DNA of 64,000 bases from Dentipellis sp. KUC8613 (lineage: Eukaryota; Basidiomycota; Agaricomycetes; Russulales; Hericiaceae), in NCBI GenBank assembly GCA_002286715.1, contig NSJX01000045.1, forward strand, positions 1-64,000. The letters run 5' to 3'. Below, in pieces: positions 33,719-46,139 of the stretch. A program made the position numbers and the translations under genes. Position 1 is the stretch's first letter; every line of letters starts with the position of its first letter. The notes below the pieces were generated by a model. The model was not told the origin of the DNA. It was given only the letters and a program-made list of their open reading frames with translations, and made no database searches.

Positions 33719-35538
33719 TCACTGGAAATCCCATAACTCGACAGAACTGTCCTGTACATGAGGCTCGGGCCTGCGTAATCGTCTTTTGACGAAAATATCT
33801 TTCCTACCTTCGTCTCCAGAAGCATCCGAGTCCTCTCCACTAGAAGGATTAGAATCATGCAAGACATCTCTTCGCTCAGAAGGGTCTTCATCGTCGTCGC
33901 CGAGGCTGAAGTGCCGAGAGCCTGAACCGGAGAGGAGCAGAGGGCGAAGAGGGTGGAACGCAACGGACCCCACTGCATCTACGGCCAAAGGATTAAGTAT
34001 TAAGTAGACAAAGTGAAGCGAACCGTGTCTGCTTACCATCGTGTGCATGAAACTTCAATGTCGGCACTTTCTCAGACTCGTACTCGTCTTCAGCCGGAAC
34101 TGCCTCCGAAGCACCATCTTGAAGGTTGAAGACGCTGATATCGCCATTCTGCAGAACCATTTAATGTTTAGCTTGAGGGGCGAATTGAGAAACCTACATG
34201 GTCGCCAACGGCCATCCAGTTGCCGCAGATGTCGATATCAAATCTGAGCTTTTGGTTGGAATCCAATCTTCCCTGAATACTATTTCGCCGGAAGATCTGG
34301 ATTGGAATCATAGTATTGCCTCGTATATCCCAACTATAGATCTCGTCGCGCCTGCGGAAAGATCCGTATAGGATATGTGGTTTCATAGGATTGAATGCGA
34401 GCTAAGGCACAAGGGGAGCGTCAATGAAAGTTGCGAGAAGTGTGGGGTAAAGCACACCTGCATGACGCTCGCCTGCACATCGCCTATCCAGCCCACAGGC
34501 TTCTCGCCTGTGTCCTCGCTGAATAAAGCGATATTTGAGGATGTGCTTGAGGATCGGTTGAGCGACCCTGCTGCGAAGAGGCTATATGATGGGTCGTAAG
34601 ACGGGCAGAAGGTGAGAGCCGATATCAGTCCTGATTCCAATGAGTAAGTATTCGATACATATGGGCCTGGATAGCTCAGGAATATTCACCTTTGAGTCCG
34701 TCGCGGCTCTTCCGCGAGGGTGTCGTGAGGAGACGTGTACCCTCCCCAGGACAAGTCAAGTCGAAAACCTCGATCGCACCCTCAAAGCCGCAGTACAACT
34801 TTTGTGCAGTATTATTGAACGCGAGGCTATGGGGAGCAATCTGCCGCTCTCTATGGTCGACAATCTTGTACGACGCTCGTAGCTGGTGCATCGCGAAAAC
34901 TCAGCAAGCAGCCCAGCACGGCCGTACGTGAAATGTAGCTCACCCGACCATCGCTCGCGTCGAGGAGTCGCACGGGAGACTCACGCACAGACGCGACGAA
35001 GCAGAACGACGCGGGGTCGTGGGGAGTTGCGCGGGGGTACCATACGAAGTCGAGGATGGGGCCGGCCTGGGGTATCGTGCGCGACTTTGGAGGCGTAAAA
35101 AGAGGAGCCTCGGCTATGTGATTCGCGTCAGCTGTGAGCGATGCAGTCGTCGGGAGAAAGTGCAGATCGCGCACTCGTCTGGGACAGCGTCAGGTCTACC
35201 AGCTCCGGGGGTCTACAAGCATCTGCTTCGATCAGCACGGGTGTGCGAGCAGAAGGAGACACTTACAGGTCAAGGTATTGGAAGCTCCGGTTCTCGCACT
35301 GCGCAAGGGCGACCGATCCGTCTGGACACCATTTCACGGTGCGCGCGAAGTTGTGCGGGAATTTGTCGTCGGGGGATAGGGAGGTGGTGTGGGCCAGTGC
35401 GGGAGGCTTGGAGGTGTTGTATACTGGAGGCGTCCATGTGGTCGTCGTTGTGGTGTCCATCCTCGCAAGTGCCGTCGGTGCCGCCGACAACTCAAGGTTG
35501 TCTGCAAGTTCGTGGTAGATAGGCTGATATACGGACAT
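33719..35538 (-). CDS. WRAP53/TCAB1-like WD40 protein (473 aa, 8 exons)
   Basis: Exons 35267-35538, 35175-35212, 34944-35113, 34690-34882, 34458-34630, 34198-34401, 34037-34148 and 33719-33978 total 474 codons. All introns are GT-AG, 49-61 nt. A short N-terminus leads into WD repeats with family-specific wording: FARTVKWCPDGSVAL, GPILDFVWYPRATPHDP, ASVRESPVRLLDASDGRLRA and HSLAFNNTAQKLYCGFEGAI. These continue with ISALTFCPSYDPSYSLFAAG, HILYGSFRRRDEIYSWDIRG, FDIDICGNWMAVGDHNGDIS and VGSVAFHPLRPLLLSGSGSR. The last blade is followed by an acidic linker (DDDEDPSERR) and SSVELWDFQ. This is the order seen in WRAP53/TCAB1, which guides small Cajal-body RNAs and telomerase RNA in animals. The yeast relative Swt21 is linked to splicing. 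The fungal function is therefore uncertain. Confidence 0.85.
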
Positions 35539-35858
35539 GTCGACAACGCAACAGAGGCAAAGATGGGATGGCGCCCGTGGCCGAGCTGATAAGCGCGTGT
35601 GAACGATGCAGCTGGGTTCGGTCCTGCCTCGTCCCTCGATATGTTGTTTCGATCAATATGTTTTTTTTTTCGTCTTGCCATTTGTCGAGAACGAGAGCTC
35701 CATCGCCGCGTAGAAGACTGATCATGACGTCCCAAACCACACGAGGGAAAGGCTTTTCTTTACCTCCACTAACCGGTAATCCATAGGCATGCCAAGGCCC
35801 CAGGGTATAAAAACTCAGTGGTGCCGATGACGTTCACCGGTCAGCCAACAAGTTCTCT
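35539..35858. other. short divergent promoter between the WD40 gene (-) and the permease (+)
   Basis: 320 bp shared by two divergently transcribed genes. A clear TATA box serves the permease side. A T-run at 35662-35670 lies nearer the WD40 side. Confidence 0.6.
35806..35812 (+). promoter_or_regulatory. TATA box of the ArsB-type permease gene
   Basis: TATAAAA within GGGTATAAAAACTC, 47-53 nt upstream of the ATG at 35859. It is a consensus core promoter element and implies a very short 5' leader. Confidence 0.6.
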
Positions 35859-38058
35859 ATGCCGACATCGTCTTCCCCGAGCACAGGAGCCCACAATATT
35901 CACCAGTGGACGTCGATCCTGACATCGATAGTGTTCTTTCTCGTCAGTGAGTACGTGCTTTCAACCGTACGAACTGATTTCTCAGCCCAGTTCTCCCAGA
36001 CATTATCGTCATCTTCCCATTCAAAGTCTATTTCCCGCAATTGCTGGTGCATTATGCGAACAAGCTGCTCGTGCTGTGCCGTGTCATTCAACCTCGCTTG
36101 GAACCCTTGCGCCGCAAATCCGTTAAATTCAACTTTCTCACCGTGCCTCTCATCGCCGTTCTATTCCTTCTCGCCGTAAGGGCCATCGACGGAACAGACG
36201 TCAGAAGAGGAATTCTCGGTGCGGATGGTGTGAAGCCCATAAACATCATGGCCCTATTTATATCGCTGGTGAGCTTCGTTGTTCTAATTTATCGCGCAGC
36301 CTCCGGAAGAACTCTTGGCGGCAGGCATACATGTCTATATCCCTGGATGCCAGTGGCCTCTTCCGATTCCTAGCGTACTGGGTCGCAAGAAAGGGCGGCT
36401 CATCGGGGCCCCGCCTCTACCTGTACCTTTACGTCTTCTTCCTGCTGTCGGGTGTGCTTATTGGAAATGTGCGTCACCCCAGACCTCCGCCGTCCTGAAT
36501 TTATTTAATTTCCATGCAGGATCCAATCATCCTGTCCGGGACGGCTTTCCTCGCGTATTTGACCAGGATGTCAGGGTATGTCAGATTGTACTCGTACTTG
36601 TGTGACTAGGCGCGAAATCGAGATTTCTGAGCCGCTTCCAGTATCACACCGCCGACGGCCTGGATCTTCGCGCAGTTCATCGCGGCCAACATGGGTATGT
36701 TCTTCGCACCCCACCGCATGAGCTGACATGGATCTCACCATATCCAACCGCCTTCAGCCTCCGCGGTCCTGGTGTCTTCCAATATAACCAATCTCGTCCT
36801 AGCCGGAGCCTTTTCGCTCTCATTCATAACATACAGCTCCTCCCTCATTCTGCCATTCCTCGCGGCCGCGCTGCTCATCTATCCCTTCCTGGTGCTCGTG
36901 CTCTTCCGCTCCTCGGACCTAATACCGCGCGCGATCGACCTTCCCTCCGACGATTCCGCCGACGCGAACATCGGAGTCAGTATCAACAACCCGAGCGCGG
37001 CGCTCGTCGACAGACACGGGGCGGTGTTCGGGTGCGTGCTGCTCGTGCTGACGCTCGGCGTGCTGGTGGGAACGAGCACCATCGGCCTCCCGGTGTGGGA
37101 AGTCACAGTCCCGCCGGCCGTGATCATCTTCTGCAGGGACCTCTGGCACGATTGGAAACGATACCGCGCCTCGAGGACGGCACGAGGCGCTGAGAGCGGA
37201 AACGGCAGGCCACGCCCGCTCGGCGGCATCGATAGTGTCAATGTCGAGGAGATGAGGGTAGCCGAGCAGGCTGAAGACCAGGCGGCCAGGTCGCCGCAGG
37301 AGGAGCCTGTTCGACATACCGAGTCGAAGCCAAGGAAACTGGAAGGCACGGTGATTGAGCTCGAGGCTGTCGCGCCACAACGCTCTGCGTCCGTGCTTCC
37401 GGGACCATCGGCCAGTATCGTGTCAGGTAAACCTCCGAGGACGGCTTCTTCGGTTCTGTCTCTCGATCCCCTCGTCGAGATGTTCCCGACCGTGCACAGT
37501 ATTGCGACCAGGCTCCCCATCGCCCTGCTCCCCTTCTCGTTTCTCATGTTCATCCTCGTGCAAGGCCTCGCGAGCAAGGGGTGGATCGAGATATTCGCTG
37601 GCTGGTGGGAGGCCTGGGTCAGCAAGACTGGTGTCGTAGGTGCCGTTGCCGGGATGGCCGTGGGCTCCGGCCTTCTATGCAATGTAAGCCAAGGCGCCCG
37701 CCCGCCTGCGTTGCTTTAACTTAAATACGATCCCTGACAGATCTGCGGGACCAACATCGGCACGACGATCCTGCTAGCGCGCACGCTGCAGTACTGGGTG
37801 TCCTCATCGCAGCCCCGCGCCCTGATCCGCTATGCGTCAATTTACGCGCTGGCGCTCGGCTCTAATTATGGGGCGTTCACGCTGACGTTCTCTGCGTCGT
37901 TGGCGGGGCTGCTCTGGCGCGATATTCTGCGGCAGAAGGGCATCCAGGTGCGCAGGGTCCAGTTCGCGGTGCTCAATATGGGCCCGTTCGTGCTTGCTAC
38001 TGCAGCGTCGAGCGCGGTGCTGATTGGGCAGGCGTATATTGTGCATGGGAAAGAGTAG
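35859..38058 (+). CDS. ArsB/NhaD-type (ion-transporter superfamily) membrane permease, 617 aa
   Basis: Exons 35859-35946, 36000-36268, 36325-36468, 36520-36575, 36642-36694, 36758-37683 and 37741-38058 total 618 codons. Introns are 51-66 nt and in phase. The protein consists of long hydrophobic helices with two re-entrant-type signature regions: DPIILSGTAFLAYLTRMSGI with FAQFIAANMASAVLVSSNIT in the first half, and NICGTNIGTTILLARTLQYW in the second. These resemble the paired motifs of ArsB, NhaD and citrate-type transporters of the IT superfamily. A hydrophilic loop of about 120 residues, rich in Glu, Arg and Ser, lies between the halves. It is a plasma- or organelle-membrane anion or metalloid transporter or ion exchanger. 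The substrate (arsenite, citrate or Na+/H+) cannot be decided here, and no arsenic-resistance neighbours are present. Confidence 0.85.
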
Positions 38059-38505
38059 CCTCGGGAGGCGTGCCGTGCGGGAACGTGGGCGTTAGCCGCT
38101 GTGGGCGACGAAGTGCGTATGTTCCTGAATTACTTCTGTCAAAGGGGACGTGTTTAAGTGTGACTTTGGTCAACATGCGGAGCGTGAGGTGTAACCTGGG
38201 CCGAGCGTGGCGACGTCGGGAGGCACTGTTAAACTCGCATGTTGCCATAGAGAGCTAGCGTAGCGTAATAGACACGACAAACGGTGGGATCGGAGAACAA
38301 GGAGGACCTGTTAAAGGAGGGGCGGCGGGTGCCGAGATCAATGGGAGGCGCGATAAGATTATAATAAATGTGGTTGAAAGAGAACAATGGACGGCCGGTC
38401 TGAGTCGAGTCCAGCGCCAGCCCTTTTCAGAATTCCCTCTCTCTCCCTTTCTCCCGTCTCGCACCCCATACCCACCCTTTGTCCCTGCCATCCCCTCCCC
38501 AAGGC
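38059..38505. other. intergenic, promoter and leader of the PKA gene
   Basis: 447 bp between two plus-strand genes. A pyrimidine-rich stretch (CTCTCTCTCCCTTTCTCC) lies at 38435-38460, just before the start at 38506, as is common in fungal leaders. No gene is seen. Confidence 0.5.
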
Positions 38506-40013
38506 ATGATCAGGCGAATGACGGGCAAGCTTGGCCAACTTGCACCGGGGCACCAGAAGGCCCAGCAGCCTCCGCACCAGCCCCAAGCGCAGCAATCAGC
38601 ACCCCTCCCCGCGACACTCGGCGCTGCGCCGTACACGGCAGAGTTCCGCGGCTCGATTTCGACACAGCGCACGAGCGAGAGCGAGAGCAGCAAGGCGGCA
38701 GAGGCGGCGGACGAGCGGCGGCGCGGGCTGGAGATCGCGTCCCTGCCGCACCCACGGAGGCAAAAGGGCACCTACCACCTTACCGATTTCTTCTTCCAGC
38801 GCACACTTGGCACTGGCAGCTTCGGTCGAGTGCACCTCGGTACGTCTATTTCGATGTGCAGCGCGATCTGTGGCTCATTTATTTATTGTCTCATTAGTGC
38901 GGAGCAAGCACAACTTCCGCTTCTACGCGATCAAGGTTCTCAACAAGGAGAAGATCGCGAGGACGAAGCAGATTGACCACACGAATAATGAGCAGCGCAT
39001 GCTGCTCGCCGTGCAGCACCCTTTCATTGTCAATCTGTGGGGCAGCTTCCAGGACTGCACCAACCTGTACATGGTCATGGACTTCGTTCCCGGCGGGGAG
39101 CTCTTCACGCTCCTCCGCAGATCAAACGTGCGTCTCTCATCTCATCACGCCGTGCTGTTCGCGAAGCCCGCGGGCGGCGATGGGGTGTTTCTCGACATCG
39201 GCACTCACGCCACCCTATCGCAGCGCTTCCCCGATCCCGTGGCCAAGTTCTACGCCGCTGAGGTCGCATTGGCCCTGAACCATCTGCACACGCTGGACAT
39301 CGTCTATCGTGATCTGAAGCCCGAGAACATCCTGCTGAACACGGACGGGCACATTAAAATTGCGGACTTCGGCTTTGCAAAGTACTGCCCGAATACGACA
39401 TGGACGCTCTGTGGAACGCCAGACTATCTGGCGCCAGAGGTAAGTGCTGCTTCCTTCTCACCATTGAGCTGCCACTGATGGGATCTCCTGCAGGTCATCA
39501 ACCAGAATCGATATAACAAGTCGGTGGATTGGTACGCCCTGGGCGTGCTGATCTACGAGATGCTCACCGGCCTGCCGCCGTTCCACCAACCGGCAGACGA
39601 GCATCCATTAAACCTCTACCAGCGCATCCAGCGCGGCCCCGCGGCCATCCGCTTCCCTGCAGTCAACATCCTTGCGAAGGACCTCATCCTGAAGTTCCTG
39701 GAGGGCGACCCGACGAAGCGATATGGCAACTTGCGAAACGGCGCTGGCGACGTCTTCGCACACGCATGGTTCCGCGAGGTCGACTGGGACAAGCTACGCG
39801 CTCGGGAGATTACCGCGCCATATCTACCGAAGGTGGCGGGCGAGGGCGATGCGAGCGCGTAAGTCTGTCCCTCGTCATATACCAGGGTCTCGCTCATTGA
39901 TTTCGTTTAGGTTTGAGCGTTACCCCGAAGAGGATGCAGTGGCAGGCTATGGCCTGCCCGCTGAGGATGTATATGGGGCCGACTTCCCCGACTTTGACTA
40001 CACCTCGTCATAA
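38506..40013 (+). CDS. cAMP-dependent protein kinase catalytic subunit (415 aa)
   Basis: Exons 38506-38839, 38898-39127, 39224-39439, 39494-39858 and 39911-40013 total 416 codons. An N-terminal Gln/Pro/Ala-rich extension of about 90 residues precedes the AGC kinase core. Core motifs are the Gly-rich loop [11 protein letters not shown] (101-111), Lys124 ([20 protein letters not shown]), the catalytic loop [13 protein letters not shown] (Asp218), DFGF (Asp236) and the activation-loop Thr249 in [14 protein letters not shown]. The substrate lobe follows ([20 protein letters not shown]). The C-terminal AGC tail ends with [12 protein letters not shown] in place of the classical FxxF end. [13 protein letters not shown] and [13 protein letters not shown] are typical of PKA-C rather than other AGC kinases. 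It is cytosolic or nuclear, held inactive by the regulatory subunit until cAMP rises. Confidence 0.95.
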
Positions 40014-40542
40014 AACGAAAGAGGATCCACGGGCCCGGTTGCTGTTGTACAAAGGCGCTTTGTATCACTGTATACCACTAATTCCGTGTGGACTACGAGC
40101 GACACGATGGTCACGACTCGTCACATGTATATATTTATTAGCATTTTCTTGTTGTTTGTTGTTTCAGTAGGGACGTATACCTCGTGTCTGTGCCGTGTTT
40201 TTGGAATGCCAGCGTTTGATTTTGGACTTTCTCTTGTGCAAGCCTTGCGCATGATTGACTGGCTTCAAGTTGCTTTGAAATGGCCGCAGCGGCGACTTCC
40301 GCGGCGCGCCCCTGTTTGTCCTGCGCAAACAAACGCTTCTGAGCACGTCGCAAAATGGCTCTTTCAACGTTCCCTCCCGCCTCGACGACGAGCAGCCCCC
40401 TGCACACGCCGCTGTGCCCACATTCACGACCCACCCGCCCCGCCGAGCACGCCGAGCCAAGAATCAGCCCGAACCGTGCGATATCTGCCGAGATCGCACT
40501 GTGAGAGCCGCGCCGTGACGCACCTGCCGCAGGCGGGGAGGC
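40014..40542. other. intergenic, promoter of swr1, possible additional 5' coding exon
   Basis: 529 bp between two plus-strand genes. An ATG at 40355 opens a frame (MALSTFPPASTTSS...) that reaches 40500. It would join the swr1 frame in phase if the 32-nt stretch 40501-40532 (GTGAGA...CCGCAG) were removed. That is shorter than any other intron in the window, so the extension is only noted. Confidence 0.4.
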
Positions 40543-43500
40543 ATGAGCCGGCGCAAATCTCTGCTACAAACGCCGCAGGGGGGAGTTGGGAGGAAGGCGG
40601 GTGATGGGGTCAAGGGCTTGGCGCGGAAGAGCAGGCTCGAGGAGGATACGCGGAGTGTGGCCGAGCGCGTTGATGAGCAGAGGGCGATATTGCTTAGGGA
40701 GAAGCAGGTCGAGCTGGATGGCGTTATGGACAGACATGATGATCTGGTGCGTGTGCTGAATATTTGCGTCTGGTATGGAGTGTGAACTCTTGCTGTTAGG
40801 TGCGCGAGGTCTTTCATCTGGAGCAATTCAGGTCCTTGGTCACGTATGATCCGAAGGTGTGTCTCATTCCCCTCATGGCCCTTGCGCACTTCTCAACTCG
40901 ATCCCAGGAGGCAAAAGCAGACACGTCCGACGTCTTTCAACAGGCGCGTCCCATTCCATTCTTGCGCGTCTCTTTTATTGAACTATTTCATAGTGGAAAG
41001 CACAGCGTTACGATCTCATTGAGAGGACCACCCCGACAACAACCCGCGCAGGACGCACAACGCGACGTGCACACAACGAGCGCGTAGAACTTCTAAAGGG
41101 CTCCAATGCCGGCCCTTCCACGCCCTCGTCGCCGTCCGTACCTGCGAACGGCCACTCTCCGCATCTCCGCCGACACTCTGGCAACGATGGCATCTGGGAC
41201 ATCATCACAGAAAAGAAGGGCAAAGGTAAGGAAAAGACGACACCTAAGCCAGCCAAAGGCTCTCGACGACACTCCAGCCTCGCGGAATTCCCGGAGCGCG
41301 CAGACGTTAGTGTGCCTCAGCCTGTCCACGGCAAAGGGAAAGGACGTGAGCTCCCGTCCCCTGCGTTGAATAGCGAATCTGTATCTACTCCTGCACCATC
41401 AAGACGAAGTAAGAAGCACACTTCTTCTCCCATACTTGTTCCCTCCGATGTCCACCCTGACGCGACACCTGAGCCCAAACCGCCGCCACATAAGCGTCGA
41501 AAAACCGACTTCGTCGACCCGAACCGGGTGCTCTCTCCCAGTTCCCCTCTCGCGCCCCCATCCCACCCACTCCGCTCGCAGCCCTCCACCTCCCGTCTAC
41601 GCCAATCGCGCGCCGCCGAGCCCGAACCCCCACCCCGGGAAGAACCCCCGACGCCGACGCAACACCGCCGCGTGAAACTCATCGTGCGCCGGCCCCCGCC
41701 CACCTTTACCAACCCGCGCCACAAAGCCGCCCCGCCCGCATTCGGAAAATCGCTCACCGCCCTGCTCTCGTCGTACCACACCCTAGACGGGCGCGAGGCC
41801 GACGAGGCGACGCTCACCGAGGCCGCGCGGAAGGACGCGAAGTTCCTCGAGCACGTGTATGCGTTGCGGCAGCAAGGCCGGCTGCTGCTGCCCACCGACC
41901 AGGTGCTGTCTTCAGACCCCTGGCTCGCGCAAGGGGAGCCCAAACGCGGCGTCGACGTGTGGGACCATGTACTCGAGGACGTGAGGCTGCGGGCGCGGCC
42001 ACGGGCGGGCGAGAGCGCGGCGGCGCGCACGACGGCGGCGATTGTGAAGGGCGTGAAGACGTACTGGGAGAACTACGCCGCGAAGGAGGACCGGGCGAAG
42101 GTGGTGGAGGTGAAGAGGTTGAAGGCGCTCGCGAAGGCGACGATGAAGCTTGTGATCAATGAGTGGAAGAAGGCTGTCTTCGTGCGTGCTCGGTTTTCTT
42201 GGGTCTTTGCGTGTGGGCGAGCTAATGGGGTTCGTTGGGTCGGTTGCAGCATATTCGCGAGCAGGAGAGGCTGAGGCGCGAGGCGGAGGAGAAGCAGCGC
42301 GGGAGGGAGCATTTGGATGCGATTTTGGACCAGTCGGGCCAGATTTTGGAGACGCAGCAGTTGGATTTGAGTAAGGGAGGGAGGTCGAGGAGTCGCTCGA
42401 GCAGCGTATCAAATACGTTGAGAGGGTGGGATGAAGATGAAGATGAGGATGAGGATGAGGACGAAGATGAGGCAGAGGGAGGGGGAGGGCAAGATGAGGG
42501 AGAAGAGGAAGAGGAAGTTGTGGATGAAGGAGCGAGTATGGCTGCGGCATCTGAGGAGCCCGAAATGAGAGAGGTGGAAGATGAAGCGCGGGATGGAACC
42601 GAGAATTCGGAGCCAGCTGACGATATCTCGGACGTGGACGAGGAGGAAGAAGACGAGGAAGCTGGAACCTCTGCAATGGCGCTCTTGGGGTATGATGGTG
42701 GTACGCCCCAGACGCCACGTTCATCAACCTCGGATGTCGAGATGCAGGACGGCGGCCCGCAAGCGAGTGGGGATACCCAATCCGGAGATGAGCCTGCAAT
42801 GCAGCTCGACGACATGTTCTCCCCACCGTCGGAGGTCGTCGTTGAGACTCCGCCTAGTGACCACCTTGCCGCCCGGCAGCCCCCAACCTTCCCCGAAGCC
42901 ACAGCTCAGCAACCCTTCCCCCCTCCACCTCATCCGCCACTGGACAAGCTCGATCTCGACCTCTCCACACATTCTTACGATACCAATCCATTCCACCAAC
43001 AGGATGGGATCCATGCCATCTCGGTATCCACATCGTTCAAGGGTCACACTACGACCGAATCGCCAGAGGGCTCGCCTTTGGACGATCTTCAATATCCCGA
43101 GGATTCAGAAATGGCCACTCCGACCCCCCTCGACTCGGACAAGTCGACTCCCATGTTCGCCGAGAGCGTGTTCGCGCAAGATGAAATGGAGAACGAGTAT
43201 GTCAGCGCGCGGTACAAGTCCCCTCCACCTCTCTCCCCCACACAACCACTCGCGTCCCTGCCTCCTCACCTGCTCGATGGATCGACCCCTCCGAGGACCG
43301 AATCCCCAGCTGAGCGTGCGCAGACAGATGAGACTCCGATACCCGACGAAGCCGAGAGTGGCACACCTGCCGCGCCAGGCGAAGACGAGGATGAAGAGGA
43401 AGAGGAGGTGGAGGAGATCTCGACGATACCTAGGTACCTGAGGCCGTATGCCGTTGCGCCTGTCGAGTGGAATCCGGAGAGCAAGGTGACGGCGCCTGCG

Positions 43501-46139
43501 CTGTTGCGCGGTGTGCTCCGGCCATATCAACAGGCGGGCCTCGAGTGGCTCGCGAGTCTGCATACGAGCAACTTGAATGGGATTCTTGCTGACGAGATGG
43601 GCTTGGGGTGAGTCGTGCTCTCTCCGATCTCTCAAGTTCTGGCTAATCTTGTTGAAGGAAAACGATCCAAACCATCGCGCTCCTCGCCCACCTCGCGTGC
43701 GACCGCGGCATCTGGGGCCCGCACCTGATCATCGTGCCGACGAGCGTGCTGCTCAACTGGGAGATGGAGTTCAAGAAGTTCCTGCCGGGCTTCCGCGTGC
43801 TCGCGTACCACGGGCCGACGACGCGGCGCAAGGAGCTGCGGCGGGGGTGGAACGACAAGTTCCACTTCAACGTGTGCATCACGTCGTACACGCTCGCGAG
43901 CCGCGACGCGCACATCTTCAAGCGCAAGCCGTGGTACTACATGATCCTCGACGAGGCGCACATGATCAAGAACTTCAAGTCGCAGCGCTGGAACATCCTG
44001 CTCATGTTCCGCTCGTTTCGCCGCCTGCTGTTGACGGGCACGCCGCTGCAGAATAATCTGACGGAGCTGTGGGCGCTGCTGCAGTTCTTGATGTCCGGCA
44101 CGAATTTCGCGAACTTGAAGGAGTTTGGAGACTGGTTTGCTAGTGCGCTTTTTTAGTTGTGTAACACGTTGGCGGTGCTGACTGATGGGCATAGATCCTC
44201 TGGAGAAGGCCATCGAGATGGGCAACGTCCTGGACGACGAGACGCAGCAGCGCGTCGCGAAGCTACACCAGGTCTTGCGTCCGTACCTCCTGCGCCGGCT
44301 CAAGCGCGACGTCGAAAAGGAACTCCCCAGCAAATACGAGCACCTCGTGTTCTGCCCGCTGTCGAAGCGGCAGCGGTTCCTGTACGACGAGTTCATGGCG
44401 CGCGCGCAGACGCGGCACGACCTGCAGTCGGGCGTGTACCAGAAGATCGCGAACATCCTCATGCAGCTGCGCAAGGTGTGCAACCACCCGGACCTGTTCG
44501 AGGTGCGCCCGATCGTGACGTCGTTCGCGATGCCGCGCTCGGCCGTCGCGGACTTCGAGATCAAGGAGCTCCTCGTGCGCCGCCAGCTGCTGCACGACGC
44601 AGAGGAACACGCCAGCCTCGACGTGCTCGGCCTGCAGTTCATCGGGCACCAGGACACGTCGCTCATCGCCGCGCTCGAGACACGGCGCCTGGACGCGACA
44701 GCGCAGCTGCCGTTCATCGGCGACGATCCCGGCGCGCGGCCCCCGCACGACGTGCGCACTGCCGCCGGGTACCGCGCGTACAGCGAGCACCAGCGCCGCG
44801 CGGCGACGATCGCGCGCTGGAGCCACATCGGGTACCTCAACCGCCTGCGCTGCGCGCGCATGCCGCTGTACAGCACCGAGCTGCTGCGCGCACTCAAGGG
44901 CTTCGCGCGGCCGCTCGCGCCGCAGGACGCGCTCGACCCGCGCACGGGCTACCTCGAGCGCGTGTCGCGCGTCGGCGCCGCGATCAAGTCGTACGCGGCG
45001 CGCGCGGCGGAGACGCAGGCGCTCGTGGACGCGTTCGCGTTTGCGACGCCGGCGGCGGTCGCGCCGGACATCGCGCGGCTCGCGCTGGCGGGGCACGGCG
45101 CCGCGGCGGCGGTGCGCGCGCTGCCGGCGGCGTTCGATGCGCCGGTGCACGCGGCGCGCGTGCGGCTGCAGATCGCGTTCCCGGACGCGTCGCTGCTGCA
45201 GTACGACTGCGGGAAGCTGCAGGCGCTGGCGGGGCTGCTGCGCGAGCGGCGCGCGGGGGGCCACCGCGTGCTCGTGTTCACGCAGATGACGCGGATTCTG
45301 GACATCCTGGAGGTGTTCCTGAACTGGCATGGGTATTTGTATTTGAGGCTCGATGGCGCGACGAAGATTGAGGATCGGCAGTATGTGACGGAGCGGTTTA
45401 ATGCGGACCCGAGGGTGTTTTGCTTCATTGCGTCGTCGAGGAGCGGGGGTGTGGGCATCAAGTGCGTGTCTCTCCTTTCTCCATCCCTTTCTTTTCTTCC
45501 TTTTTCGCAATGCTGACTGTGGCGGTGGCGCGCAGCCTGACGGGCGCGGACACGGTGATCTTCTACGACAGCGACTTCAACCCGCAGATGGACCGGCAGT
45601 GCGAGGACCGGGCGCACCGGATCGGGCAGAGCCGCGACGTGCACATCTACCGCTTCGTGTCCGCGCACACGGTCGAGGAGGCGCTGCTGCGCAAGGCGAA
45701 CCAGAAGCGCTCGCTCGACGAGCTCGTCATCCGCCGCGGCGAGTTCGACTGGCGCGGCCTGTTCGGCGACGGCGACGGCGCCGGCGGCACCGGGCTCGCG
45801 AGCGCGCTGGAGGAGTTTGAGGACTCGGAGGACGTGCTTGCGGCGAGGGTGGCTGCGGCGGAGGAGGGCGAGCTCGAGGGCGCGGATAGGGCGGATTTTG
45901 GGGAGGAGGGCCGGGCGGGGACGAGTGCGCAGCGGAGGGACGCGGTGCAGGATTTGCTGGCGACGCGGCCGGAGGCCGAGGCCGAAGCCGAGCCTGACGC
46001 GGAGGTGGAAGCGGAGCAGGAGGAGCAGGAGCAGGAGGCTGAGGAAGAGGAGCCGGAGGACGAGGGCGGGACGACGGTGGAGTATATGCTCGCGTTCGTC
46101 CGCGCGGACTATGACTATTTCCGCGAGTGGCGGCTGTAG
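40543..46139 (+). CDS. swr1: SWR1-family chromatin-remodelling ATPase (1732 aa from the chosen start)
   Basis: Exons 40543-40746, 40800-40856, 40908-40943, 40994-42181, 42250-43607, 43658-44142, 44195-45461 and 45536-46139 total 1733 codons. Motifs in order are [20 protein letters not shown], the HSA region ([54 protein letters not shown]) and a long acidic Glu/Asp segment that may bind histones. Lobe 1 has Walker [21 protein letters not shown] and DEAH (about 1046-1049). A large lobe insert of about 270 residues follows. Lobe 2 has [40 protein letters not shown] and [20 protein letters not shown].
The signature [20 protein letters not shown], then [20 protein letters not shown], assigns it to SWR1 rather than INO80. 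SWR1 exchanges H2A for H2A.Z in nucleosomes. Intron 40944-40993 appears to use a GC donor. The start is uncertain, and an in-phase upstream segment from 40355 may belong. Confidence 0.94.

Noticed and set aside
35859..36179. 106-codon frame at the start of the permease gene
   Set aside because: After the first 29 codons it reads through an intron (35947-35999) and shifts frame; the spliced model restores the transporter sequence.
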